A stretch of DNA of 64,000 nt from Paraburkholderia domus (GTDB lineage: Bacteria; Pseudomonadota; Gammaproteobacteria; Burkholderiales; Burkholderiaceae): assembly GCF_905220705.1 (NCBI RefSeq), contig NZ_CAJNAT010000009.1, positions 124,001-188,000 of the forward strand, given 5' to 3'. Positions 43,774-52,877 of this stretch are shown here, in pieces. Position numbers and translations under genes: made by a program. The notes under the pieces are model-generated. The model searched no databases and was not told the origin of the DNA. It was given only the letters and a program-made list of their open reading frames with translations. Every line of letters begins with the position of its first letter. Positions within the stretch are counted from its first letter, which is position 1.

Positions 43774-44088
43774 TTATGCGCTGGTTTCCGAGCCACCCGA
43801 TTCTTCGGCATCACGGAACCAGCGTTCCGCATGAGACCGCTCGGCAACCCAGGAGCGAGACTCCGGCGTGTTGAACTCCTGATCGATGAACCGTCGCCCC
43901 CATTCGACCCCATCTCTTGCCGCTTCTTCTTCGGTTAGCCACTCGGGTTGAACGGTTTTGGGGCGAACATCAATGATGGTTCGGGCGCCGTGACTCACAC
44001 TCACACTGGCGATCCAGGCGCCGAGCTGGTTACGCTCAGGGTGCACAGCGATCTCGAATTCGCCGTAAGAAACAGTGCGTGCTGGCAT
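43774..44088 (-). CDS. Small hypothetical protein with WGRRFID motif
   Basis: A 104-residue protein (start at 44088 after AAAGGAGAG). It shows the same layout as the proteins at 15665-15880 and 27831-28049: an N-terminal strand (YGEFEIAVHPERNQLGAWIA), an acidic turn (TEEEAARDG) and VEWGRRFIDQEF. It has an extra acidic C-terminal extension of about 25 residues. Function unknown. Confidence 0.6.
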   Translation of the reverse strand: MPARTVSYGEFEIAVHPERNQLGAWIASVSVSHGARTIIDVRPKTVQPEWLTEEEAARDGVEWGRRFIDQEFNTPESRSWVAERSHAERWFRDAEESGGSETSA

Positions 44089-44242
44089 CGTTCTCTCCTT
44101 TGCAGCGTTCAATGATTGATATCCGCTCGCAATGCAGCATGCGCGCTTCTCTCCAGCGTCATCATGCCGTAACCCCGGCAGTCCGGCACGTGGATATTGA
44201 GGTTATATGGCAAACCGGCAGACGTATTTCACCAATATCTAA

Positions 44243-44299
44243 CATCGGAGAAACCCATGTTCCCCTAGGTATGACTTGCTCATAGACTTCGAGTACAAA
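44243..44299 (+). promoter_or_regulatory. Candidate promoter block shared with the clpG leader (copy A)
   Basis: CATCGGA-G-AAACC-C-AT-G-TTCCC-C-TA is followed about 15 bases later by TAGACT. The same block with few changes occurs at 45580 upstream of the clpG gene. It lies about 45-100 bases before the gene at 44342. It looks like a common activator site plus -10 element. Confidence 0.4.
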
Positions 44300-44341
44300 A
44301 TGAATCTTGAGGCTCAAACTTTTCGGTTGGCGGGAGGTTTT

Positions 44342-44593
44342 ATGGCACAGAATGAACTTTCATACCGGCGGTTTCTGATTGCCGCAACGATTTCACCGCT
44401 GCAGGGTAGCCGGGGGATCGCCACAGTCGATGTCACGACCTCAGATGCGGAGCGCATCGCCGATCTTGGAACGGAACGCTTTCTCCATGTGGAACGATGG
44501 GTTGAAAGAAATGAACCCGCGTTCCTTCAGGTCGTTGTGGACGAGTGTAAGGTCGCTATCGACCACTACGCGGACAACGTCGACGATAGTTGA
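44342..44593 (+). CDS. Hypothetical protein (83 aa)
   Basis: ATG at 44342 follows GGGAGG. The 83-residue protein (MAQNELSYRRFLIAATISPL start) ends in an acidic helix (VDECKVAIDHYADNVDDS). No family is recognised. It is followed 28 bases later by another small gene, and a promoter block shared with the clpG leader lies just upstream, so the two small genes may belong to a common stress regulon. Confidence 0.5.
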   Translation: MAQNELSYRRFLIAATISPLQGSRGIATVDVTTSDAERIADLGTERFLHVERWVERNEPAFLQVVVDECKVAIDHYADNVDDS

Positions 44594-44621
44594 CTCTGCC
44601 GACTCTCGCATGAGGTGCTCC

Positions 44622-44819
44622 ATGCAGGAATTCGATTTCTACATCAACCTGAAGAAACCGACACTCGGACTGTATGTGCGTCAGGGCGCGGGTCTTCCGG
44701 ACCTCGTTGACACAAGTGAGTGGCAATTCGATGGACATGTGTGGCAGAGCGAGCTGACACCGGACATCCTGAAGGGGCTCGAGACCAATGGTCACGCATT
44801 TCAGGAGTTGGGTGCGTGA
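44622..44819 (+). CDS. Hypothetical protein (65 aa)
   Basis: ATG at 44622, preceded by a GAGGTG site, opens a 65-residue frame: MQEFDFYINLKKPTLGLYVR, then LPDLVDTSEWQFDGHVWQSE and a C-terminal helix (LKGLETNGHAFQELGA). It looks like a compact alpha/beta protein. Family unknown. Likely in an operon with the 83-residue protein. Confidence 0.5.
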   Translation: MQEFDFYINLKKPTLGLYVRQGAGLPDLVDTSEWQFDGHVWQSELTPDILKGLETNGHAFQELGA

Positions 44820-45097
44820 GCGTTGATGCCATAGCGAGTCGCGCGCGCTGTTCCTGAACGGCCGCGCATCGATTCACTGCTGTCATTCGACCCCGACGAT
44901 CACGCTCGAGGCTTTGAAAATTGCGGTGGCGGATTTTCCGGCCGCGAGCGCAAGGCGTTCAACGCTATCGTTGGCCGAGATAGCACTTCGATCTCTACAA
45001 ATTAGTACTATCCTAGCCTTAGGGTGGATGAATGCGCCTTGTCGTATGGTCGTCATTCGGCGCGAATCACATGTCGGCCATGACGAGGGAGAGAATC

Positions 45098-45478
45098 ATG
45101 CCGGAGCAGCCAGTCAAGTTGAGTGACGATTTCATTGCGCAGCAGCGCAAGCGCCTCATGTCATTACGCCAGCAACTCCTGGGTGGAGAGGAGAATACGA
45201 TCGCGGACGAGCGGGCGGCCCAGGAGCAGCGTGGCGACGAGGCCGAAGAGTTCGAGGACGTAGCGCAAGGCATGGCACAGAATGAGGTCAATCAGGCACT
45301 GCACGACGTGAACGATCAGCGCATCAGCGATATCGGGCGGGCGCTGCAGAAGATCGACGAGGGTACCTACGGTCTCTCGGATGAAAGTGGTGAGCCGATA
45401 CCGAAAGCCCGGCTCGAAGTGACTCCGGAGGCTATCCTGACTGTTGAAGAGCAGAGTCGCCGCGAGGCCGGCAAATGA
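45098..45478 (+). CDS. DksA/TraR-like protein lacking the zinc-finger cysteines
   Basis: A 126-residue protein with the coiled-coil N-terminus of DksA/TraR proteins (LSDDFIAQQRKRLMSLRQQL, NEVNQALHDVNDQRISDIGR) and the globular GTYGLSDESGEPIPKARLEV end. In DksA that end reads G-C-x2-C-G with two more cysteines later; here all four cysteine positions are replaced (Ser, Asp, Leu, Gln). Zinc-independent relatives exist. It may bind the RNA polymerase secondary channel. ATG at 45098 follows GGGAGAG. It is upstream of the clpG gene but separated by 420 bases. Confidence 0.72.
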   Translation: MPEQPVKLSDDFIAQQRKRLMSLRQQLLGGEENTIADERAAQEQRGDEAEEFEDVAQGMAQNEVNQALHDVNDQRISDIGRALQKIDEGTYGLSDESGEPIPKARLEVTPEAILTVEEQSRREAGK

Positions 45479-45896
45479 TCGCGTAGCGCGCCCAGTGTGC
45501 GACCTCGCTGGGCGGCGCGCATGTCAAAGATCCAGATTGTCGCGCTGAGACGCCTTGGGCAGATGCCGCCAATGCCTATCATCGGAAAAACCAATATTCC
45601 CTTATCTACGAGCCACTCTTAGAATCCAAGTGCGGATTCAGGGGTTCGTTATGCTAATCATACTGAAGCCGACGTGGTAATCGATCCGCATTCTTCAGAC
45701 AGCGTTCGTTGAAAACGGACAGGGTAAAAACCTCGCAAGATGCCGCGCTTGATGCGCCATCGCTATCACGGTTCTCCGCTTATTGAACAAAACAAACAGA
45801 CCGTGGATGGCAGGTCTGGAGTGTTCGCAATTCACCTGGACGCGTCCTATAACCTTTGAACTAGCCGCACGTTTTAACCGAAAAAGGTGACTCTCG
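45479..45896. other. Leader region of the clpG-type gene
   Basis: About 420 bases with no gene. It contains the second copy of the shared promoter block (45580-45636). No heat-shock (sigma-32) promoter consensus is obvious by eye. Confidence 0.4.
45580..45636 (+). promoter_or_regulatory. Candidate promoter block shared with the 44.2 kb region (copy B)
   Basis: CATCGGA-A-AAACC-A-AT-A-TTCCC-T-TA followed by TAGAAT with a 17-base spacing from TTCCCT. It matches copy A at 44243 in most positions of the first 30 bases and more loosely after that. It lies about 260 bases upstream of the clpG start. Confidence 0.4.
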
Positions 45897-48692
45897 ATGC
45901 CCGCCCTCTGCGAAATCTGTAACGCCCGTCCCGCTGTCGCCCGTGTAACCGTTGTGCAAAACGGCGAACGGAAATCCATCTCGATCTGCGACTACGACTA
46001 CCGTCAATTAATGCGTCACCAAAGCATGCTCAACCCATTCGATTCACTGCTCGGGGGAAGCGGTCTGTCGCGCTTCTTCGGCGGCATGGAGGATGGGGCC
46101 GAAGACGAAGATGCTGGGTACGCCGCCGAGGTGCCGCGCGAATCGGTCGATGCGACCGATGCTTTCAGTGAGCAGACGCTCGAATTGCTGCAGCGCGCCG
46201 CGGAGAAGGCCCACGAGCTTGGCCGCAGCGAACTCGACACCGAACACCTGCTGTACGTGCTCGCGGACACCGACGTGTGCGCGGCACTGCTGAAGGAGCT
46301 CAAGCTCTCGCCAGAGGACATCAAGGGGTATATCGATCAGCATGCGCAAAAGGGAACCGCCGATCCCGACGCGCCGATGGACAAGATGACCGTCTCGCCT
46401 CGTTTGAAAAAGGCGTTCCAATTTGCGTTCCAGGCGTCGCGCGACCTGGGGCACTCTTATGTTGGCCCGGAACATCTGCTGATCGGACTTGCGGCGGTGC
46501 CGGACAGCATTGCAGGCACGCTGCTGAAGAAATATGGCGTGACGCCGGAAGCGTTGCGGCAGAAGGTGGTGAAAGTCGTGGGTAAAGGCGCGGAGGACGG
46601 CCGTGTCGACACGCCAACCGGCACGCCCAACCTTGACAAGTTCGGACGCGATCTCACGGCCATGGCGCGTGAGGGCAAGCTTGACCCCGTGCTGGGTCGC
46701 GCGCAGGAAATCGAGAGCACGATCGAAGTGCTCGCGCGGCGCAAGAAGAACAATCCTGTGCTGATCGGCGAGCCGGGTGTCGGCAAGACCGCGATCGTTG
46801 AAGGGCTGGCCCAGCGCATCGTCAATGGCGACGTGCCTGAAGTGCTACGCGGCAAGCGGCTCGTCGAAGTGAACATCAACTCGATGGTGGCAGGCGCGAA
46901 GTATCGCGGCGAATTCGAAGAACGTGCCAAGCAGTTGATCGATGAAGTCACGGCCAAGAAGGACGAACTGATCCTGTTCATCGACGAACTGCACACAATC
47001 GTCGGCGCGGGACAAGGCGGGGGTGAAGGCGGTCTCGATATCGCGAACGTGCTCAAACCCGCGCTTGCCCGTGGCGAGCTCAGTCTGATCGGCGCGACGA
47101 CTCTCAACGAATATCAGAAGTACATCGAAAAAGATGCGGCGCTCGAGCGGCGTTTCCAGCCGGTGTTGGTGCCGGAACCGACGGTCGAGCAGACCATCGT
47201 CATCCTGCGTGGCCTTCGCGACAAGCTCGAGGCGCACCACCAGGTGACCTTCGCCGACGATGCGTTTGTTGCCGCCGCCGAACTGTCGGATCGTTACATT
47301 ACGTCGCGTTTTTTGCCCGACAAGGCCATTGACCTGATTGACCAGGCGGCGGCACGCGTGCGCATCGGCGCGACCTCGCGTCCGGCGGCCATCCTGGAGC
47401 TCGAAGCCGAGATCGCCCAACTCAAGCGCGAGCAGGATTATGCGTCGTCGCGCAAGCGCTTCGATGAGGCGAAAGCTTTCGAGGCACGGATCGGCGAAAA
47501 GCAGGAGAAACTCGACGAACAGATGGAGACATGGCAGCGCAAGACCGGCTCGGAAACGCTCGAAGTGACCGTGGAGTCGATCGCCGAAGTGCTGTCGCGT
47601 CTCACCGGCATTCCGGTCACGGAGCTTACGCAGGAAGAGCGCCGGAAGCTTCTGGAGATGGAGAAGAAGCTGCGCGAGCGCGTGATCGGCCAGGATGACG
47701 CGGTGATTGCCGTGAGCGATGCCGTGCGCCTGTCACGTGCGGGCCTCGGCCAGGCGAACCGGCCTATCGCGACGTTCCTGTTCCTCGGACCGACCGGTGT
47801 CGGCAAGACCGAACTCGCGAAGGCGCTGGCAGAAACCGTGTTCGGCGACGAGCAGGCGGTCGTTCGTATCGACATGTCCGAGTACATGGAGCGTCACGCG
47901 GTCGCACGGTTGATCGGGGCCCCTCCGGGCTACGTTGGTTATGACGAGGGCGGGCAACTGACCGAGCGCGTCCGGCGGCGCCCTTACTGCGTGATCCTGC
48001 TTGACGAGATCGAGAAGGCGCACCCCGACGTGTATAACGTGCTGCTGCAGGTGTTCGACGACGGGCGGCTGACCGACGGCAAGGGCCGGGTCGTGGACTT
48101 CAGTAACACGATCATCATTGCGACGAGCAACCTCGGCGCATCGATCATCATGGACAACCTCGAGAAACCCGAGGCGGATCGCGAGGGTGAGAAAGCGATC
48201 CGAGAGGAATTGATGGGCGTGCTCAAGGGACACTTCCGGCCCGAATTCCTGAACCGGATCGACGAGATCATCGTCTTCCATGGGCTCTCGCGCGACAATA
48301 TCCGCTCGATCGTGCAGATCCAGCTCGAACGGGTCGTGCGCACCGCCGCTGCGCAGGACATTACCCTCAAAATCGACGAATCGGTCATTGATCACCTTGC
48401 CGAGGCCGGCTATCGGCCGGAGTTCGGTGCGCGTGAGTTGAAGCGCCAGATTCGCCAGGAACTGGAAACGCGTCTTGCGAAGGAGATGCTCGGCGACGTC
48501 CTGAAGTCGGGCGACACGGTCGATGTCAGTTACGACAAGGAAAGCGGCGAAGTGAAGTTCAGCAAGAGCGAGACGCCGCCTCCTGCACCTAAGGCGGCGG
48601 ACGGGAAGGGGGCTAACGGGCGTGCGAAGAAAAAGCCGTCCAAAGAGGTCGCCAACCCCGAGCCAACTGAAAGCGCCGCCTCGAAGGAGTGA
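45897..48692 (+). CDS. clpG: ClpG/ClpK-type AAA+ disaggregase
   Basis: A 931-residue Hsp100 protein. An N-terminal cysteine-containing extension (C5, C8, C31) is followed by two Clp-N repeats (about 90-235). AAA-1 has Walker A GEPGVGKT at 291-298 and Walker B LFIDELH; a short middle region contains KREQDYASSRKRFDEAKAFE. AAA-2 has GPTGVGKT at 631-638 and the GYVGYDEGGQL pore loop. A charged Lys/Pro/Ala-rich tail follows. The extra N1 domain and tail distinguish ClpG/ClpK from ClpB and ClpC; these act as stand-alone disaggregases giving strong heat tolerance. No ClpP-binding loop is evident. The usual transmissible heat-tolerance neighbours (sHsp20, FtsH, Trx) are absent. Confidence 0.88.
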   Translation: MPALCEICNARPAVARVTVVQNGERKSISICDYDYRQLMRHQSMLNPFDSLLGGSGLSRFFGGMEDGAEDEDAGYAAEVPRESVDATDAFSEQTLELLQRAAEKAHELGRSELDTEHLLYVLADTDVCAALLKELKLSPEDIKGYIDQHAQKGTADPDAPMDKMTVSPRLKKAFQFAFQASRDLGHSYVGPEHLLIGLAAVPDSIAGTLLKKYGVTPEALRQKVVKVVGKGAEDGRVDTPTGTPNLDKFGRDLTAMAREGKLDPVLGRAQEIESTIEVLARRKKNNPVLIGEPGVGKTAIVEGLAQRIVNGDVPEVLRGKRLVEVNINSMVAGAKYRGEFEERAKQLIDEVTAKKDELILFIDELHTIVGAGQGGGEGGLDIANVLKPALARGELSLIGATTLNEYQKYIEKDAALERRFQPVLVPEPTVEQTIVILRGLRDKLEAHHQVTFADDAFVAAAELSDRYITSRFLPDKAIDLIDQAAARVRIGATSRPAAILELEAEIAQLKREQDYASSRKRFDEAKAFEARIGEKQEKLDEQMETWQRKTGSETLEVTVESIAEVLSRLTGIPVTELTQEERRKLLEMEKKLRERVIGQDDAVIAVSDAVRLSRAGLGQANRPIATFLFLGPTGVGKTELAKALAETVFGDEQAVVRIDMSEYMERHAVARLIGAPPGYVGYDEGGQLTERVRRRPYCVILLDEIEKAHPDVYNVLLQVFDDGRLTDGKGRVVDFSNTIIIATSNLGASIIMDNLEKPEADREGEKAIREELMGVLKGHFRPEFLNRIDEIIVFHGLSRDNIRSIVQIQLERVVRTAAAQDITLKIDESVIDHLAEAGYRPEFGARELKRQIRQELETRLAKEMLGDVLKSGDTVDVSYDKESGEVKFSKSETPPPAPKAADGKGANGRAKKKPSKEVANPEPTESAASKE

Positions 48693-48704
48693 TGTCTCTG
48701 CCAC

Positions 48705-48756
48705 AGGCTGGGAGACGCCGCCGCGTCACCGCAGACGGTGTACGGGCTCCCAGCCT
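48705..48756 (+). terminator. Possible terminator or processing hairpin after the clpG gene
   Basis: AGGCTGGGAG and CTCCCAGCCT are perfect 10-base complements around a GC-rich 32-base loop, 13 bases after the stop codon. There is no T-tract, so it may protect the 3' end or act with Rho rather than terminate alone. Confidence 0.4.
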
Positions 48757-48939
48757 TGTCTGGACGGGCGGCGATGTCACTGCACATGTACTGTGCATGC
48801 CCGCCACCGGTCAATCTGTACCCTTCGCGGCGCAGCAACCCAACTAGACTGAACCCGTATCCAGGCCTTATGCCGTGATGCGGCGTAACTCAACACAAGA
48901 AAGCCTTAAGGGATCCTAAGGCTATGCATGGAGTCTCAT

Positions 48940-51222
48940 ATGACCACGCGACGCGAAGTTCCAGGAATCCGGCCGTATGACGCACCCGCTGGAGGGTGGG
49001 GGGCGCTTCGAGCGACAGCGCAAGCCGTCCGCACCCAGATGGAAAGCATCGAGGCGCCGATCACCTTGATGCGGACCAATCAGCCTGACGGCTTCGATTG
49101 TCCGGGTTGTGCCTGGCCGGACAAGGAGCACAAGTCTACGTTCCAGTTCTGCGAGAACGGCGCAAAAGCGGTTACGTGGGAAGCAACGACCAAGCGGGTG
49201 ACGCCGGAATTTTTCGCAAACAACACGGTGTCAGCGCTGCTGCAACGCACGGATTTCGAACTGGAAGATCTCGGCCGGTTGACGCATCCCCTCGTTTACG
49301 ACCGCGCCACGGACAAGTTTCTGGCTGTCGAGTGGGAGAACGCATTCGCTCGCATCGGTGAAGTACTTCGAGGACTGTCTTCTCCGGACGAAGCCGAGTT
49401 CTATACGTCAGGCCGGGCGTCGAACGAGGCCGCCTATCTCTTTCAATTGCTCGCACGAGAGTATGGGACGAACAATTTCCCTGATTGTTCGAACATGTGC
49501 CACGAGCCGACCAGCGTTGGCTTGCCCCAGTCGATCGGGATCGGCAAAGGCACGGTATCGCTGGATGATTTCGACAAGACCGAACTCATCCTCTCGATCG
49601 GCCACAATCCCGGGACCAATCACCCGCGGATGATGGGCACACTCCACGAATGCTCGCGGCGCAACGTTCCGATCATTGTGTTCAATCCGCTGCGCGAGCG
49701 CGCGCTTGAGCGCTTCGCCGATCCGCAGAGCGTTATTGAAATGGCGACTTTCGGATCGACCCGGATCGCGTCGACCTATTTTCAGCTCGACGCTGGTGGA
49801 GACGCGGCCGCGCTCAAGGGCATCATGAAAGCGCTCCTGCAGATGGATGCAGAACAGGGCAACACTGTCCTGGACCACGAGTTTATCGCGACGCATACTC
49901 AGGGTTTCGACGCGTTTGCCGCCGATCTGGAAGCGACGTCATGGGAGGATATTGAAAAGGCAAGCGGACTCACCCGTGAAGATCTCGATGAAGTTGCCGT
50001 TGCCTACGCAAAATCGAATGCGACGATCGTCACCTACGGCATGGGCGTTACCCAGCATAACAAAGGCACCGCCAATGTCCGTCTGATTGCTGACCTGTTG
50101 TTATTGCGCGGCAACATCGGCAAACCCGGTGCTGGCATCTGTCCTTTGCGCGGACATTCCAACGTGCAGGGAAACCGCACGGTCGGTATCACCGAAAAGC
50201 CGTCCGCCACCTTCCTCAAGCAGATCGAAGATGTATTCGGCTTCACGCCGCCCGCTGCGCACGGGCACGACGCGGTCCAGGCGATGCAGGCAATGATCGC
50301 CGGCACGGCCAAGGCCCTGATTTGCCTCGGCGGAAATTTCGCTGTTGCATTACCCGATTCCGATCAGTCCTTTCCCGCAATGGGCAAGCTCGATCTGAGC
50401 GTCCATCTCGGTACCAAGCTCAATCGCTCGCATCTGTTAGTGGCAAAAGAAACATATGTGCTGCCTGTTGTGGGCCGCACGGAACTGGATATCCAGGCGA
50501 CCGGCCGGCAATCCATTACGGTCGAGGATTCCATGTCGATGGTCCACGCTTCTTCGGGCAAGCTGACGCCTGCGTCCGAGCACCTGCTATCCGAACCGGC
50601 GATCATCGCCGGTATCGCGAAAGCAGCGTTGCCGAACAGCAAGGTGGCATGGTCGGACCTGGTTGCCGACTACGACAAGATTCGGGACCTGATCGAGCAA
50701 ACCGTGCCGGGATTCGAGGCATTCAATGAACGAATCAGAGTGCCGGGGGGATTCCGTATGCCGCTTCCCCCGACGGAACGCGTGTGGCCCACACCGTCGG
50801 GCAAAGCGATGTTCTCGGTGTACGGTGGTGTGAAGGAAGACGCAGATGTTCTCGGCGCTGAAAATGTCCTGCGCCTCATCACGATCCGCAGCCACGACCA
50901 GTACAACACCACGATCTATGCGCTCGACGATCGTTACCGGGGCGTGTTCGGCCGGCGTGACGTGCTGTTTATGAACGAAGACGATCTTGCCCAACGCGGA
51001 CTCGAACATGGTGATCTGGTCGACATTGAAACCATCTTGCCGGGCAGACAGCTTCGCCTGAAGAAGATCACGGCTATCGCTTACAACATCGCGCCGGGTT
51101 CGGTGGCGGCCTATTATCCGGAAGCCAACGTGCTGGTGCCACTCGACTTCATTGACAAAGAGAGCGGCACGCCTTCGTACAAGTCTGTTCCTGTGCATGT
51201 TGTGCGCTCGGCAGAAGCTTGA
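48940..51222 (+). CDS. YdeP/FdhF-family molybdopterin oxidoreductase
   Basis: A 760-residue protein following E. coli YdeP throughout: GGWGALRATAQAVRTQM, GFDCPGCAWPDKEH (cysteine pair of the Fe-S site), SRASNEAAYLFQLLAREYGT-like core, NNFPDCSNMCHEPTSVGLPQ, IGHNPGTNHPRM, GNIGKPGAGICPLRGHSNVQ and RSHDQYNTTIYALDDRYRGV. It binds a bis-MGD molybdenum cofactor in the cytosol. YdeP-type proteins are linked to acid resistance and formate-like oxidation, but the substrate is unproven. ATG at 48940 is chosen because GGAG lies six bases upstream. cydAB follows, and a moaA for cofactor synthesis is 4 kb downstream. Confidence 0.88.
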   Translation: MTTRREVPGIRPYDAPAGGWGALRATAQAVRTQMESIEAPITLMRTNQPDGFDCPGCAWPDKEHKSTFQFCENGAKAVTWEATTKRVTPEFFANNTVSALLQRTDFELEDLGRLTHPLVYDRATDKFLAVEWENAFARIGEVLRGLSSPDEAEFYTSGRASNEAAYLFQLLAREYGTNNFPDCSNMCHEPTSVGLPQSIGIGKGTVSLDDFDKTELILSIGHNPGTNHPRMMGTLHECSRRNVPIIVFNPLRERALERFADPQSVIEMATFGSTRIASTYFQLDAGGDAAALKGIMKALLQMDAEQGNTVLDHEFIATHTQGFDAFAADLEATSWEDIEKASGLTREDLDEVAVAYAKSNATIVTYGMGVTQHNKGTANVRLIADLLLLRGNIGKPGAGICPLRGHSNVQGNRTVGITEKPSATFLKQIEDVFGFTPPAAHGHDAVQAMQAMIAGTAKALICLGGNFAVALPDSDQSFPAMGKLDLSVHLGTKLNRSHLLVAKETYVLPVVGRTELDIQATGRQSITVEDSMSMVHASSGKLTPASEHLLSEPAIIAGIAKAALPNSKVAWSDLVADYDKIRDLIEQTVPGFEAFNERIRVPGGFRMPLPPTERVWPTPSGKAMFSVYGGVKEDADVLGAENVLRLITIRSHDQYNTTIYALDDRYRGVFGRRDVLFMNEDDLAQRGLEHGDLVDIETILPGRQLRLKKITAIAYNIAPGSVAAYYPEANVLVPLDFIDKESGTPSYKSVPVHVVRSAEA

Positions 51223-51236
51223 CTTGAAGCGATGAC

Positions 51237-51276
51237 GGGCCGATCAACCGGATGTGCGCGTCCAGTTGATCGACCC
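51237..51276 (+). repeat. Inverted repeat between ydeP-type gene and cydA
   Basis: GGGCCGATCAAC and GTTGATCGACCC pair over 12 bases with one mismatch around a 16-base loop, 15 bases after the oxidoreductase stop. No T-run follows. It may slow or terminate transcription, or be an operator near the cyd promoter. Confidence 0.45.
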
Positions 51277-51484
51277 GCAGGATACCGGGCGTGAACGCTG
51301 TTCTGGCAGCGGCACCCGGTGGTTTCCGCCTGTCCACATTCTCGTCGCATGCGTGCGATTCCGCTTCGTCTGCTTATCAGTAGAACTTGCCTTATCGCGA
51401 TCGATGAGCCGCGCAGTTGTTCCGTCGCCACATGGCGTCCGTCTTGACGCAGATGCTGTTTTCACCTGGAGCCATTGATCAATC

Positions 51485-52873
51485 ATGGAAATTTTCGATG
51501 CATTCCACCTTGCCAGGTTGCAGTTTGCGTTCACGGTTTCGTTTCATATTATTTTCCCCGCGATCAGTATCGGCATGGCGAGTTTCCTCGCCGTGCTGGA
51601 ATGGCGCTGGTTGCTCACCGGCGACGTTGCCTACAAGGACATGTTTCTGTTCTGGTCGAAGATTTTCGCGGTCGGCTTCGGAATGGGGGTGGTATCGGGT
51701 GTGGTGATGGCCTACGAGTTCGGCACCAACTGGAGTGGATTTTCCAGCTTTGCCGGCAACATTACGGGGCCGCTCCTGACCTATGAAGTGCTGACGGCGT
51801 TCTTTCTCGAGGCCGGCTTTCTCGGCGTCATGTTGTTCGGCTGGGAGCGTGTCAGTCCACGCGCACACTTCTTCGCCACGCTCATGGTGGCGGTGGGCAC
51901 GCTCATTTCCACATTCTGGATTCTCGCGTCGAATAGCTTCATGCAGACGCCGCAAGGATTCGCCGTCGAGAACGGTCGGATCGTACCGGTCGACTGGATG
52001 AAAGTGATTTTCAACCCGTCGTTCCCGTTTCGCCTCGCGCATATGACCATCGCCGCGTTCATTGTCGCGGGCTTCATCGTCGCCGCCTGCGGTGCGTGGC
52101 ATCTATTGCATGGCCGGCGCGACAAACCTGTCACGCGTAGTTTTTCCATGGCGCTCTGGATTCTGCTTTTCCTCGCGCCGATCCAGATTGTGGTGGGCGA
52201 TGCGCACGGCCTCAACACACGCGAATATCAGCCGGCCAAGATCGCTGCGATCGAAGGGCTGTGGGAAACCGAGAAGGGCGGTACGGCGCTCAATCTGGTC
52301 GGCCTGCCTGACATGGATGCGGAAGTGACGCGCTACACGATCCAGATACCGCACCTGGGCAGCCTGATCCTGACTCATAGCTGGAACGGAGAGATCCGCG
52401 GGCTTAAAGAGTTTCCGCCGCAGGACCGCCCGTACTCGCCGATCATATTCTGGACCTTCCGGATCATGGCGGGTCTGGGCATGTTGATGCTTTTGACGGC
52501 GCTGCTCGGTTTGCTGCTCAGACTGCGCGGCCGCCTCTACGAGACGCGCTGGTACCAGGTCCTCGTGCTGTGCATGGGACCTTCCGGAATTGTGGCACTT
52601 CTGGCCGGGTGGATAACGACGGAGGTCGGCCGCCAACCGTGGACGGTCTACGGTGTCTTCCGTACAGTGGACTCCGTCTCGCCGGTCAGTTCGCAGCAAG
52701 TCGGCGTTTCGCTGCTGATCTTTGTACTGGTGTATTTCCTGGTGTTCGGCATGGGGTTCTACTACATGATGAAAATGATGAAGCGCGGACCGGAGGAGCA
52801 TATCGACAGCGGCAAGTCGCGCAGGTATCCGGTGCTGCGCAATCGCCCGCTCGACGCGCTGGAAGGAGAGTGA
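51485..52873 (+). CDS. cydA: Cytochrome bd-type quinol oxidase subunit I (cyanide-insensitive type)
   Basis: A 462-residue membrane protein. Haem ligands are in place: His21 in FTVSFHIIFPAISIG and His186 in RLAHMTI, with the GRQPW quinol-site motif at 382-386. The Q-loop is short, as in CioA-type oxidases rather than E. coli CydA. With CydB it reduces oxygen to water at high affinity using quinol, so it works at low oxygen or under nitrosative/cyanide stress. It has its own 260-base upstream region; the second subunit begins four bases after the stop. Confidence 0.93.
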   Translation: MEIFDAFHLARLQFAFTVSFHIIFPAISIGMASFLAVLEWRWLLTGDVAYKDMFLFWSKIFAVGFGMGVVSGVVMAYEFGTNWSGFSSFAGNITGPLLTYEVLTAFFLEAGFLGVMLFGWERVSPRAHFFATLMVAVGTLISTFWILASNSFMQTPQGFAVENGRIVPVDWMKVIFNPSFPFRLAHMTIAAFIVAGFIVAACGAWHLLHGRRDKPVTRSFSMALWILLFLAPIQIVVGDAHGLNTREYQPAKIAAIEGLWETEKGGTALNLVGLPDMDAEVTRYTIQIPHLGSLILTHSWNGEIRGLKEFPPQDRPYSPIIFWTFRIMAGLGMLMLLTALLGLLLRLRGRLYETRWYQVLVLCMGPSGIVALLAGWITTEVGRQPWTVYGVFRTVDSVSPVSSQQVGVSLLIFVLVYFLVFGMGFYYMMKMMKRGPEEHIDSGKSRRYPVLRNRPLDALEGE

Positions 52874-52877
52874 CACC

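Noticed and set aside
44247..44268. A three-codon frame (ATG TTC CCC TAG) after GGAGAAACCC considered as a leader peptide
   Set aside because: Too short to evaluate, and the sequence is better explained as part of the duplicated promoter block also found at 45580.
51473..51484. TTGATCAATCAT just before cydA considered as an FNR box
   Set aside because: Half-site spacing is wrong and it overlaps the translation start region; no proper N4 spacing is present.
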